This document shows, in pieces, positions 10,620 through 17,895 of a DNA stretch of 64,000 nucleotides. A program made the position numbers and the translations under genes. This DNA comes from Streptomyces sp. CB00455. GTDB lineage: Bacteria; Actinomycetota; Actinomycetes; Streptomycetales; Streptomycetaceae. Under the pieces are notes generated by a model, which was not told where the DNA came from, did no database searches, and was given only the letters and a program-made list of their open reading frames with translations. Within the stretch, counting starts at the first letter, position 1; each line of letters starts with the position of its first letter. The stretch is from the NCBI RefSeq assembly GCF_001905445.1, contig NZ_LIVQ01000001.1:930001-994000 (forward strand), read 5' to 3'.

Positions 10620-11495
10620 TCAGGTCTTGACGGCTCCTTCGCCGACGCCCTTGAAGAAGAAACGCTGCAGGGCGAAGAAGAGCAGCACCATCGGGAGGAG
10701 CGCGGCCATCGCGCCGGCGGCGATCAGCCGCTGGTCGTTGACCGTGGTCGCGCCGGCCAGGGACTTCAGGCCGAGCTGGAGGGTGTAGTGGTCGCTGTCG
10801 GTCAGGACGAGCAGGGGCCAGAGGAAGTCGTCCCAGGCGCCCATGAAGCTGGTGATGCAGACGACGGCCAGCGTGCCCTTCGCCGCCGGGAGGAAGACCC
10901 GGGTGAAGCGGGCCCACTCGTTCGCACCGTCCAGCACCGCGGCTTCCTCCACCTCCCGGGGTACGGACAGGAAGGCCGCCCGCATGATCATGATGTTGAG
11001 CACGGAGACGGCGCCGGGGAGCCACACGCCGACGAGGGTGTCGACCAGGCCCATCCCCCGCACCGTGAGGAACATCGAGATCATCACGGATTCGAAGGGG
11101 AACATCAGGGTCGCCACCAGGACGGTGAAGACGGCTCCGCGGCCCTTCCAGCCGGCCCGGGACAGGGCGTAGCCGCCCATCGCCGCGCACAGCGTGTTCG
11201 AGACGATGGCCATGACGGCCACCACGAGGGTGTTGCCCACGTACCGCAGCAGCGGGAACGACGCGGCGACACGGACGTAGTTGTCGAAGGTGGGCTGCGA
11301 GGGCAGCAGTCCGTCGTACACGTTCTCGGTGCGGCCGCGGACCGAGGTGAGGAACTGCCACACGAGGGGGCCCAGCATGACGACGAGCATCAGGAGCAGC
11401 GTGGCGTACCGGCCGGCCAGGCCGGGCGAGCGGCGGCGGCCGGCCCCGGCGCGCCGCCGGGACGCCCTGCTCCCGGAGGGGGAGGGGGCGCTCAC
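10620..11495 (-). CDS. Carbohydrate ABC transporter permease, MalG type
   Basis: A 291-residue inner-membrane protein with six predicted helices after a basic N-terminal tail. The EAA loop that docks the ATPase is visible as EEAAVLDGANEWARFTRVFLP-type sequence. Its GTG start overlaps the upstream permease stop (GTGA), so the two subunits are translationally coupled. It forms the channel heterodimer with the gene product of 11492-12421 and receives sugar from the lipoprotein of 12418-13752. No ATP-binding subunit is encoded nearby. In Streptomyces such importers usually share the genome-wide ATPase MsiK, which is an inference here. Confidence 0.92.
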   Translation of the reverse strand: MSAPSPSGSRASRRRAGAGRRRSPGLAGRYATLLLMLVVMLGPLVWQFLTSVRGRTENVYDGLLPSQPTFDNYVRVAASFPLLRYVGNTLVVAVMAIVSNTLCAAMGGYALSRAGWKGRGAVFTVLVATLMFPFESVMISMFLTVRGMGLVDTLVGVWLPGAVSVLNIMIMRAAFLSVPREVEEAAVLDGANEWARFTRVFLPAAKGTLAVVCITSFMGAWDDFLWPLLVLTDSDHYTLQLGLKSLAGATTVNDQRLIAAGAMAALLPMVLLFFALQRFFFKGVGEGAVKT

Positions 11496-12421
11496 CTCTC
11501 GTCTCCCTTCGACAGACGGCGGCCCAGCAGGCTGAAGACCAGCGTGAGGAGGAACAGCAGGATGGAGATGGCCGAGGCGTAGCCGGTCTCGCCGGAGAAG
11601 CCGAGGCCGACCTGCCGGATGAGGAAGGGCAGGGTCCGGGCGCCGCCGCCAGGGCCGCCGCTCTCACCGCCGAGGATGTAGATCTCGGTGAAGACGCGCA
11701 GCGCGGAGATCGCGGACAGCGTGCCGACCAGCAGCATCATCGGTTTGACCTGCGGCACGGTGATGCTGAGGAACCGGCGCACCGGGCCGGCGCCGTCGAG
11801 CGCGGCCGCCTCGTAGAGGGAGCCGGGGACGTTCCCGAGGGCCGCGAGGTAGAAGACCATGTAGTAGCCGAGGCCCTTCCACACGGTCACGATCATCGCC
11901 GAGACCAGCAGCAGGGTGTTGTCGGTGAGGAACGGAACCGGCTCGGAGACGACGCCCAGCCCCAAGAAGACGGTGTTGACCAGTCCGTCGCTGCGCAGCA
12001 CCCACTGCCAGACCAGGCCGACCACCACGGCGGAGGCGATCACCGGGGTGTAGAAGGCGGAGCGGAAGAAGCCGATGCCGGGTACCTCGGTCCGCACCAG
12101 GACGGCGAGGGCCAGCGGCAGGAACACCAGACAGGGCACGACGACCAGGAGGTACAGCACGCTGTTGCCGGTCGCGACCCAGAAGTCGGGGTCGGTGACG
12201 GCACGGGTGTAGTTCTCGAAGCCGACGAAGGTACCGCCGCGCAGGATCTGGGAGTCGGTGAAGGAGAGGACGACGGTGTTGACGAACGGCCAGAGGCCGA
12301 ACAGCGCCACCATCAGCAGGCCGGGGGCGAGGAAGAGGTAGGGGACCCACCACCGGCGGTGGAGCAGACCGGTCTCGGCCTCCACGGCCCGCCGCGCCGT
12401 GCCTCCGGGTGCGCGGGTCAC
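11492..12421 (-). CDS. Carbohydrate ABC transporter permease, MalF type
   Basis: A 309-residue inner-membrane protein with six helices. It starts with the typical WVPYLFLAPGLLMVALFGLWPF and carries the EAA loop YEAAALDGAGPVRRFLSITVP. I chose the GTG at 12421, which overlaps the stop of the binding-protein gene (GTGA), over the longer frame inside that gene. It partners the MalG-type permease immediately downstream. The tightly coupled order of binding protein, MalF, MalG and GH38 points to uptake of a mannose-containing oligosaccharide. Confidence 0.92.
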   Translation of the reverse strand: MTRAPGGTARRAVEAETGLLHRRWWVPYLFLAPGLLMVALFGLWPFVNTVVLSFTDSQILRGGTFVGFENYTRAVTDPDFWVATGNSVLYLLVVVPCLVFLPLALAVLVRTEVPGIGFFRSAFYTPVIASAVVVGLVWQWVLRSDGLVNTVFLGLGVVSEPVPFLTDNTLLLVSAMIVTVWKGLGYYMVFYLAALGNVPGSLYEAAALDGAGPVRRFLSITVPQVKPMMLLVGTLSAISALRVFTEIYILGGESGGPGGGARTLPFLIRQVGLGFSGETGYASAISILLFLLTLVFSLLGRRLSKGDER

Positions 12422-13752
12422 CTGCGGGCCGCGTGGGCGAGGATCTCGTTGGCCTCCTCCTGGGCCTTCCTCACCGCTGTACGGGGGTCCTGTTCGCCCT
12501 TGATGGCCCGCTGGACCTCGCGGACCACGGCGTCGCCGACCTGGCTGGTCCACTGGACGGGCGTGTTGGCGTCGAGCTCGGCGGTCTTCAGTTGCTCGGC
12601 GCCGACCGCGCGGGCGAGGGTCTCCGCGTCCCTGCCGTCGCCCCTGTCCGCGAAGTAGGGGTCGGTGAGGCCCCGGGCGTTCGACGGGTAGATGGTGGCC
12701 TTCTTGGAGAAGGCCACCTGGTTGGGACCGTTGGTGACCCACTTGGCGAACTCGGCCGCCGCGTCCAGGTGCTCGGTGTCCTTGCGGATGCCGAGCGACT
12801 GGGCGTAGATGCCTATGTGCCCGAGCTTGCCCGTGACGGCCCCCGCGACCTGCGTGTTCGCGTACACCTGCGGCGCGTTCTGCCTGATGTCCTTGACGAA
12901 GCCCGGCGAGCCGGGGCCGAAGACGAGCTTCCCGGCGCCGTACAGCTGGTTGATGTCGTCGGAGGCGAGGAGGGACTCCTTGGGCATGGCGCCCTTGGCG
13001 TACAGGTCCTTCATCCGCTGCACCCAGGCGACGGCCGTGTCGGTGTCGAAGGTGAAGCGTTCGCCCTTCGCGTCGAGGAGGGGGACGCCCATCTTCTGCC
13101 AGTCGCCGGGCAGGCGCCCCTTGGGGTCGGCCATGAAGGCGCAGTACCGGCCGCCGGAGGAGGCGGCGATCCGCTCGGCGTAGTCGAAGAACTGCTCCAC
13201 GCTGGTGGGCGGCTCGGCCGGGTCCAGTCCCGCCTTCGCGAAGAGCTCCCTGTTGTAGGTGAGGATCTCCGGCGTCACGTACCAGGGGTAGGCGTACACG
13301 CCCTCGCCCTTGCCGGGGAGCTTGAACTGCTCCCAGGCGCCCGGCACGTACTCGTGGGCCACCGCCGCGTCGAGCTCGGCGACGTCGGCGAGCATGCCCC
13401 GGTCGCCGAGGAGCTGGAAGGAGTCGGTGGAGAGGTTGACCACGTCCGGGAGGGCGCCGGCCTGGGCGTCGGCGACGAGCTTCTCGTTGTAGCCGCCGCC
13501 CGGGACGTCCTCCCAGGTGACCTCCACCTTCGGGTGCTCCCGCTCGAAGGAGTCGATGACGCCCTGTACGTACGCGGTGAAGACGGGTTTCAACTGCAGG
13601 GTGCGGAAGGTGATGCGCCCCTCCACCCTGCCCGTCCTTGCGGCCTGTCCGGCCTTCCCCGACATGCCGCCCATCCCGCAGGCGGCGGTCGAGAGCAGGG
13701 CGCCGGCCACCAGCGTGGCCACAGCCGTCCGGGCCGGGTTCGAACGGGTCAT
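12418..13752 (-). CDS. Sugar-binding lipoprotein of ABC importer
   Basis: A 444-residue extracellular solute-binding protein of family 1. The signal peptide ends in a lipobox-like STAAC with Cys near residue 25, so it should be lipid-anchored outside the membrane. Family features include ITFRTLQLKPVFTAYVQGVI, DSFEREHPKVEVTWEDVPGG, LPDVVNLSTDSF and an aromatic-rich ligand region (YAYPWYVTPEILTYNRELF). It is first in the four-gene importer/GH38 operon and sets its specificity. The linked alpha-mannosidase suggests manno-oligosaccharides. No regulator gene is adjacent. Confidence 0.92.
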   Translation of the reverse strand: MTRSNPARTAVATLVAGALLSTAACGMGGMSGKAGQAARTGRVEGRITFRTLQLKPVFTAYVQGVIDSFEREHPKVEVTWEDVPGGGYNEKLVADAQAGALPDVVNLSTDSFQLLGDRGMLADVAELDAAVAHEYVPGAWEQFKLPGKGEGVYAYPWYVTPEILTYNRELFAKAGLDPAEPPTSVEQFFDYAERIAASSGGRYCAFMADPKGRLPGDWQKMGVPLLDAKGERFTFDTDTAVAWVQRMKDLYAKGAMPKESLLASDDINQLYGAGKLVFGPGSPGFVKDIRQNAPQVYANTQVAGAVTGKLGHIGIYAQSLGIRKDTEHLDAAAEFAKWVTNGPNQVAFSKKATIYPSNARGLTDPYFADRGDGRDAETLARAVGAEQLKTAELDANTPVQWTSQVGDAVVREVQRAIKGEQDPRTAVRKAQEEANEILAHAARR

Positions 13753-13934
13753 CGTCGCCGCCTTCGCAGAAGTCCGGCCTCGTTGCCGGAGGCGGTGCCC
13801 ACGGTCGTCCGCGGGCAGGTCCCCGTCAATGACGCGCGAGCCGGACGCGGCGGGAGTTGACTCCTTATCGACGGTTCCCGAAGTCGCCGGGCCGCTCTCG
13901 ACCGCGCCGGGCGCTCGGCCGCCGGCCCGTACGC

Positions 13935-14300
13935 CTACCGCATGCGGTAGGCGGCCTTCTCCGCGAGCCGGCCGTCCTTGAAGCAGAAGCGCAGGACGGT
14001 CTCCTCACCGAGCGCGGTGTCACCACCGGCGACGTACCAGGCGCAGGTGCTGCCCTCGGGCTGCGCCGGGCCGCCCTCCTTGAGGGCGCTCTTGACGAAG
14101 GAGTCGCCGGACGGCAGCTTGGCGCGGACCACGTCCTCGGCGTCGCCGGTCTTCACGGACTCGTAGACCGCGGGATCGAGCACGGTGCTGTCCGCGATGT
14201 CCCGTACCTTCCCGATGCCGAGGACCGCAGCCGCCGCGAGGGCGAGGCCGAGTACCAGCGCCACCCCGCAGCCGATCAGACAACCCTTGCGCTGTGCCAC
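13935..14300 (-). CDS. Small membrane-anchored protein, unknown function
   Basis: A 121-residue protein starting at GTG 14300 after a GGAGGAACGGGC ribosome-binding site. A CLIGCG motif near the N-terminus precedes one hydrophobic segment (VALVLGLALAAAAVLGIG, about residues 13-30). The outer part of about 90 residues has two cysteines (STCAWY, LRFCFK) that could pair in a disulfide. The pattern of an anchored, periplasm-facing small beta protein is common in actinomycetes, but I do not recognise the family. It lies alone between the importer operon and the PLP enzyme gene. Confidence 0.75.
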   Translation of the reverse strand: MAQRKGCLIGCGVALVLGLALAAAAVLGIGKVRDIADSTVLDPAVYESVKTGDAEDVVRAKLPSGDSFVKSALKEGGPAQPEGSTCAWYVAGGDTALGEETVLRFCFKDGRLAEKAAYRMR

Positions 14301-14422
14301 GCCCGTTCCTCCGTGTCGCTCCGCGTCCGCGGCGCCCGCCGGGACACGACGACCTTCGCAGCGGGGCGGGGACCGGAGCAGTCCCCGAAAGTCGTCGGCC
14401 TTCGCGACGATCGTCGCCGGGG

Positions 14423-15379
14423 TCAGGCCGCGGGGACCGTCAGGTCCCCCGGGTCGGTGTTGGCCCCGCAGAGGATGACGGCGACGCGCTCCCCCGGCGG
14501 CCGCGGCGCAGCGTGCAGCGCCGCCAGCGCGGTGGCGGCGGCCGCCTCGACCACGATCCGGTGCTCCTCCCACAGTGCGCGCCGGGCGGCCGTGATCGCC
14601 GCGTCGGGGACGAGGACGGACCGTACGCCCTCCTGCTGTGCGGCGGCGAGCGCGTCGACCGAGACCCGGGTGGCGCCGAGGGAGTCGGCGGCCACGGAGT
14701 CCACGGTGACGTCCACCGGCCGGCCGGCCTCCAGGGCGGCGTTCAGGGCGCGGCAGTTCTCCGGTTCGGCCGCGATCACCCGGACGCCGTGTTTGCGCGC
14801 CGCGGTGGCGACCCCGGCGAACAGCCCGCCCCCGCCGACCGCGACGACCACCGTGTCCAGCCCGGGCAGGGCGGTCCGGATCTCGTCGAGCAGGGTTCCG
14901 GCGCCCGCCGCGACCAGCGGGTGGTCATAGGCGTGGCTGCTGAGCGCCCCGCTTGTGGCGGCGAACTCCCGGCAGGCGTCCAGCGCGTCGGCATAGCGGT
15001 CGCCGACGAGGCGCACCCGGGCGCCGTACCCCCGCAGCCGTTCCACCTTCACCCGGGGCGCGTTGGCGGGCAGGAAGACGGTCGCGGGCACGGAATGCGC
15101 GCGGGCCGCCCAGGCGCAGGCCAGTCCCGCGTTGCCGCCGGAGGCGATGGTGACACCGGCGGCCGGGAGGGTGCCGGCCCCGGCGTGGGCGGCGAGGAAG
15201 TTGTGCGCCCCGCGCGCCTTGAAGGAGCCGGTGTGCTGGAGGTGTTCCAGCGCGTACCAGACCCCGTCCGCCGCAGGTGCCACGGTGACGGGGCGTACCG
15301 CCCCGGCGATCCGCCCGGCGGCGGCGCGCACGGCGGCGTAGTCGAGGTGCTGTCGCGGGTGCATGGCGTGTCTCCCCAT
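14423..15379 (-). CDS. Threonine/serine dehydratase-like PLP enzyme
   Basis: A 318-residue fold-type II PLP enzyme. The Schiff-base lysine lies in HTGSFKARGA near residue 55. SGGNAGLACAWAARAH is the phosphate/substrate loop and VAVGGGGLFAGVATA the glycine-rich cofactor loop. These match threonine ammonia-lyases and related serine/threonine dehydratases without a regulatory ACT domain. I used the ATG at 15379, which sits in a TGATG junction with the TetR stop; an in-frame ATG at 15364 is also possible. Co-transcription with the TetR gene suggests that regulator controls it. Exact substrate unknown. Confidence 0.85.
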   Translation of the reverse strand: MGRHAMHPRQHLDYAAVRAAAGRIAGAVRPVTVAPAADGVWYALEHLQHTGSFKARGAHNFLAAHAGAGTLPAAGVTIASGGNAGLACAWAARAHSVPATVFLPANAPRVKVERLRGYGARVRLVGDRYADALDACREFAATSGALSSHAYDHPLVAAGAGTLLDEIRTALPGLDTVVVAVGGGGLFAGVATAARKHGVRVIAAEPENCRALNAALEAGRPVDVTVDSVAADSLGATRVSVDALAAAQQEGVRSVLVPDAAITAARRALWEEHRIVVEAAAATALAALHAAPRPPGERVAVILCGANTDPGDLTVPAA

Positions 15380-16029
15380 CAGGCGGTGGGCCGCGCGGGC
15401 CGGGCGGCTTCGATCAGTTGGCGCAGGGCGCCGTAGTACACCTCGTGGTCCGTCAGCGGCGGCAGTACGTCGGCCAGCCCGCCGGAGAGGACGGGGAACC
15501 GCTCGGGGTCCAGCGCGGCCAGGGCCGCCCGCGACGCGGCGGTGGCTCCGGCCGGGTCCCGGTGGTCCACGAAGGCAGCGCTGCCCAGGGTGAGCAGGTA
15601 CATGCGGCGGTAGGCGGTCATCGCCCCGGCGGCGCTCATCCCCGCGGCGACACTGTCGGCGAGGGCGGGCTCCACGAGCCGGGCGAGCAGCTGCCGCCCG
15701 AGCCAGGGCCGGCCACCGCGCAGCACCAGCAGTCCCGGGTGGGCGGTCAGCAGCCGGTACAGGGCGGTGAACCGCCGCTCGGTGGCTTCGGCCCAGTCGG
15801 TGCCGGCGGGGATGTCGGGCAGCTGCGCGGCCAGGTGCTCCGTACACAGGTCCAGCAGCCCGGCCAGGTCCCGGCAGCGGCGCTGGACGGTGGCATGGGA
15901 GACGTCGAGCCGTTCGCCGAGGGCGCGGAAGCTCAGGGCCGCCGGACCCTCCTCGTCGATGATGCGCAGGGCGGCGACCGCGATCGCCTCGGGCGTGGCG
16001 CGGTCCAGGGCGACTGATCTCCTCGGCAT
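15379..16029 (-). CDS. TetR family transcriptional regulator
   Basis: A 216-residue protein. The N-terminal TetR helix-turn-helix is visible as LSFRALGERLDVSHATVQRR (about residues 33-52), followed by a helical ligand domain with the TetR_C shape. The ATG at 16029 starts MPRRSVALDRATPEAIAVAA, a normal TetR beginning. It shares a TGATG junction with the PLP dehydratase gene. A 13-base palindrome lies 9 bases upstream of its start, which fits autoregulation and perhaps control of the divergent GH27 gene. Ligand unknown. Confidence 0.88.
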   Translation of the reverse strand: MPRRSVALDRATPEAIAVAALRIIDEEGPAALSFRALGERLDVSHATVQRRCRDLAGLLDLCTEHLAAQLPDIPAGTDWAEATERRFTALYRLLTAHPGLLVLRGGRPWLGRQLLARLVEPALADSVAAGMSAAGAMTAYRRMYLLTLGSAAFVDHRDPAGATAASRAALAALDPERFPVLSGGLADVLPPLTDHEVYYGALRQLIEAARPARPTA

Positions 16030-16037
16030 GCGATACA

Positions 16038-16050
16038 CCGTAACATACGG
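16038..16050. promoter_or_regulatory. Candidate TetR operator
   Basis: ccgta-aca-tacgg is a perfect inverted repeat directly before the TetR start. It also overlaps a direct repeat of cgtaaca (at about 16039 and 16051). The position suits autorepression. Confidence 0.6.
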
Positions 16051-16196
16051 CGTAACAGGACGGGCGGGAGCTTCAGCGCGGGACCCGACTGCGGCCATAT
16101 TGCTGGTCATTGACGGAGAACCACCTGCGTGCGTTGACAGCGCGTAGTCGCATCGCTGCACTGGGCGCACGACTGCCCCCACGTCTAGGAGACTCC

Positions 16197-17885
16197 GTGC
16201 CGTCTCGCCTGCGCGCCTCGCTCCCCTGTCTGACCGCGGCCGCCCTGCTCGCCCTGGCGCTCTCCCCCGCCCCGGCAGGGGCCGAGCCCACCGCGACCTC
16301 GGACACCCCGCTCGCGCTGACCCCGCCCATGGGCTGGAACAACTGGGCCCACTACATGTGCGACATCGACGAGGCGAAGGTGGTCGCGAACGCGGACGCA
16401 CTCGTGTCCACCGGGCTGGCCGCCAAGGGCTACGACACGGTGACCGTCGACGACTGCTGGATGACCAAGAGCCGCGACGCGCACGGCGCCCTGGTGGCCG
16501 ACACCCGGAAGTTCCCGCACGGCATGGCCTGGCTCGGCGACCACCTGCACGCCAAGGGCCTGAAGTTCGGCATCTACCAGGACGCCGGCTCCCTGACCTG
16601 CGAGAAGTATCCGGGAAGCGGCGCCCCCCAGGGCGGTGGCGAGGACCACTACGCGCAGGACGCCCGCCAGTTCGCCTCCTGGAACGTCGACTACGTCAAG
16701 ATGGACGGCTGCAACCTGTGGGTGCCGCAGGGCAAGACGAAGGAGCAGGCCTACCGGGACGCCTACAACGCCGTCGCCGCGGCCCTGCGGGCGAGCGGCC
16801 GGGACATGGTGCTGTCGGCCTCGGCGCCCGCCTACTTCCAGCAGGGTGAGTGGGGAGGTTCCGACTGGCACAAGGTCCTGGGCTGGGTGGGCGAGACCGG
16901 ACAACTGTGGCGCGAGGGCCGGGACATCACGGTGTACAAGCCCGCCGCCCCGACCGCCTCCCGGTGGAGCTCCGTCCTGGGCAACTACGGCTACAACCGC
17001 TGGCTCGGCCGCTTCGCGGGCCCCGGCAACTGGAACGACCCCGACTTCCTCATCGCCGGCGCCCCCGGGCTCAGCGCGGCCGAGAGCCGCAGCCAGGTCG
17101 CCCTGTGGGCCATGATGGCGGCCCCGTTCATCCTGTCGTCCGAGGTCTCCCAGCTGTCCCCGGCCGGGCTCGCGGCGCTCGGCAACGAGCGGCTGATCGA
17201 GCTGGACCAGGACCCCATGGGCCGTCAGGGCGCCGTGGTCTCCTCCAACGCCACCTTCGAGATCCTGGTCCGGCCGCTCGCCAACGGGGACCGGGCCGTC
17301 GCCGTGCTCAACCGTTCGGCCGCCACCCGCACGGTGAACGTACCGCTGGACGAGATCGGGCTGCCGTCCTGCACCGCGGACGCACGGGACCTGTGGAGCG
17401 GCCTGCGCCGGCGGGTCTCCGACACCCTGACCGGGAGCGTGGCCGCTCACGACACCGCGCTCTGGCGGCTCACCCCGCGCGGCTGCGCCGAGACCGTGCC
17501 GACCGGGCAGATCGTGGGCGACGGCGCCCGGTGCGCCGACGGCGCCAGCACCTCGGGGGTCGGCGCGGTCGTGCTCGGCACCTGCACCGGAGCGCCGGAC
17601 CAGCGCTGGACCCTGGGCGGCGACGCCCGCCTGCGGCTCGCCGGGCAGTGCCTGTCGGCGGGCGAGGAGGGACGGGTGGAGCTGGCGCGCTGCGCGCCCG
17701 CGGCGATGGACCGGCCCGGGCAGCGCTGGGCGCACCGCCGCGACGGCGCGCTCGTGGAGGCGGCGAGCGGCCGGTGCCTGACGGCCCCGGCTTCCCCCGC
17801 CGCCCCGGACGCCCCGGCCGAGAGGCTGCGACTGACCCCCTGCGGCGACCACCGGGCCGACCAGGCCTGGTCCCTCCCGGTCTGA
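16197..17885 (+). CDS. Secreted GH27 alpha-galactosidase with ricin-type lectin domain
   Basis: A 562-residue secreted enzyme. I chose the GTG at 16197 because TAGGAG lies just upstream and a normal signal peptide follows (SLPCLTAAALLALALSPAPAGA). The GH27 barrel begins LALTPPMGWNNWAHYMCDID. The nucleophile Asp is in YVKMDGCN and the acid/base Asp is likely in WREGRDI. A beta-sandwich follows. A C-terminal CBM13 beta-trefoil (about residues 430-562) has the repeated Q-x-W signature (DQRW, GQRW, DQAW). It removes terminal alpha-galactose, or possibly alpha-GalNAc, from polysaccharides or glycoconjugates. The next gene, a GH89, starts 10 bases after its stop, so the two are probably one transcript. 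Confidence 0.92.
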   Translation: MPSRLRASLPCLTAAALLALALSPAPAGAEPTATSDTPLALTPPMGWNNWAHYMCDIDEAKVVANADALVSTGLAAKGYDTVTVDDCWMTKSRDAHGALVADTRKFPHGMAWLGDHLHAKGLKFGIYQDAGSLTCEKYPGSGAPQGGGEDHYAQDARQFASWNVDYVKMDGCNLWVPQGKTKEQAYRDAYNAVAAALRASGRDMVLSASAPAYFQQGEWGGSDWHKVLGWVGETGQLWREGRDITVYKPAAPTASRWSSVLGNYGYNRWLGRFAGPGNWNDPDFLIAGAPGLSAAESRSQVALWAMMAAPFILSSEVSQLSPAGLAALGNERLIELDQDPMGRQGAVVSSNATFEILVRPLANGDRAVAVLNRSAATRTVNVPLDEIGLPSCTADARDLWSGLRRRVSDTLTGSVAAHDTALWRLTPRGCAETVPTGQIVGDGARCADGASTSGVGAVVLGTCTGAPDQRWTLGGDARLRLAGQCLSAGEEGRVELARCAPAAMDRPGQRWAHRRDGALVEAASGRCLTAPASPAAPDAPAERLRLTPCGDHRADQAWSLPV

Positions 17886-17895
17886 CGGCGAACGG

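Noticed and set aside
7851..11582. A 1243-codon open frame antisense to the mannosidase and permease genes
   Set aside because: Gly/Arg/Val-rich shadow of strong genes on the other strand, with no family motifs and no ribosome site.
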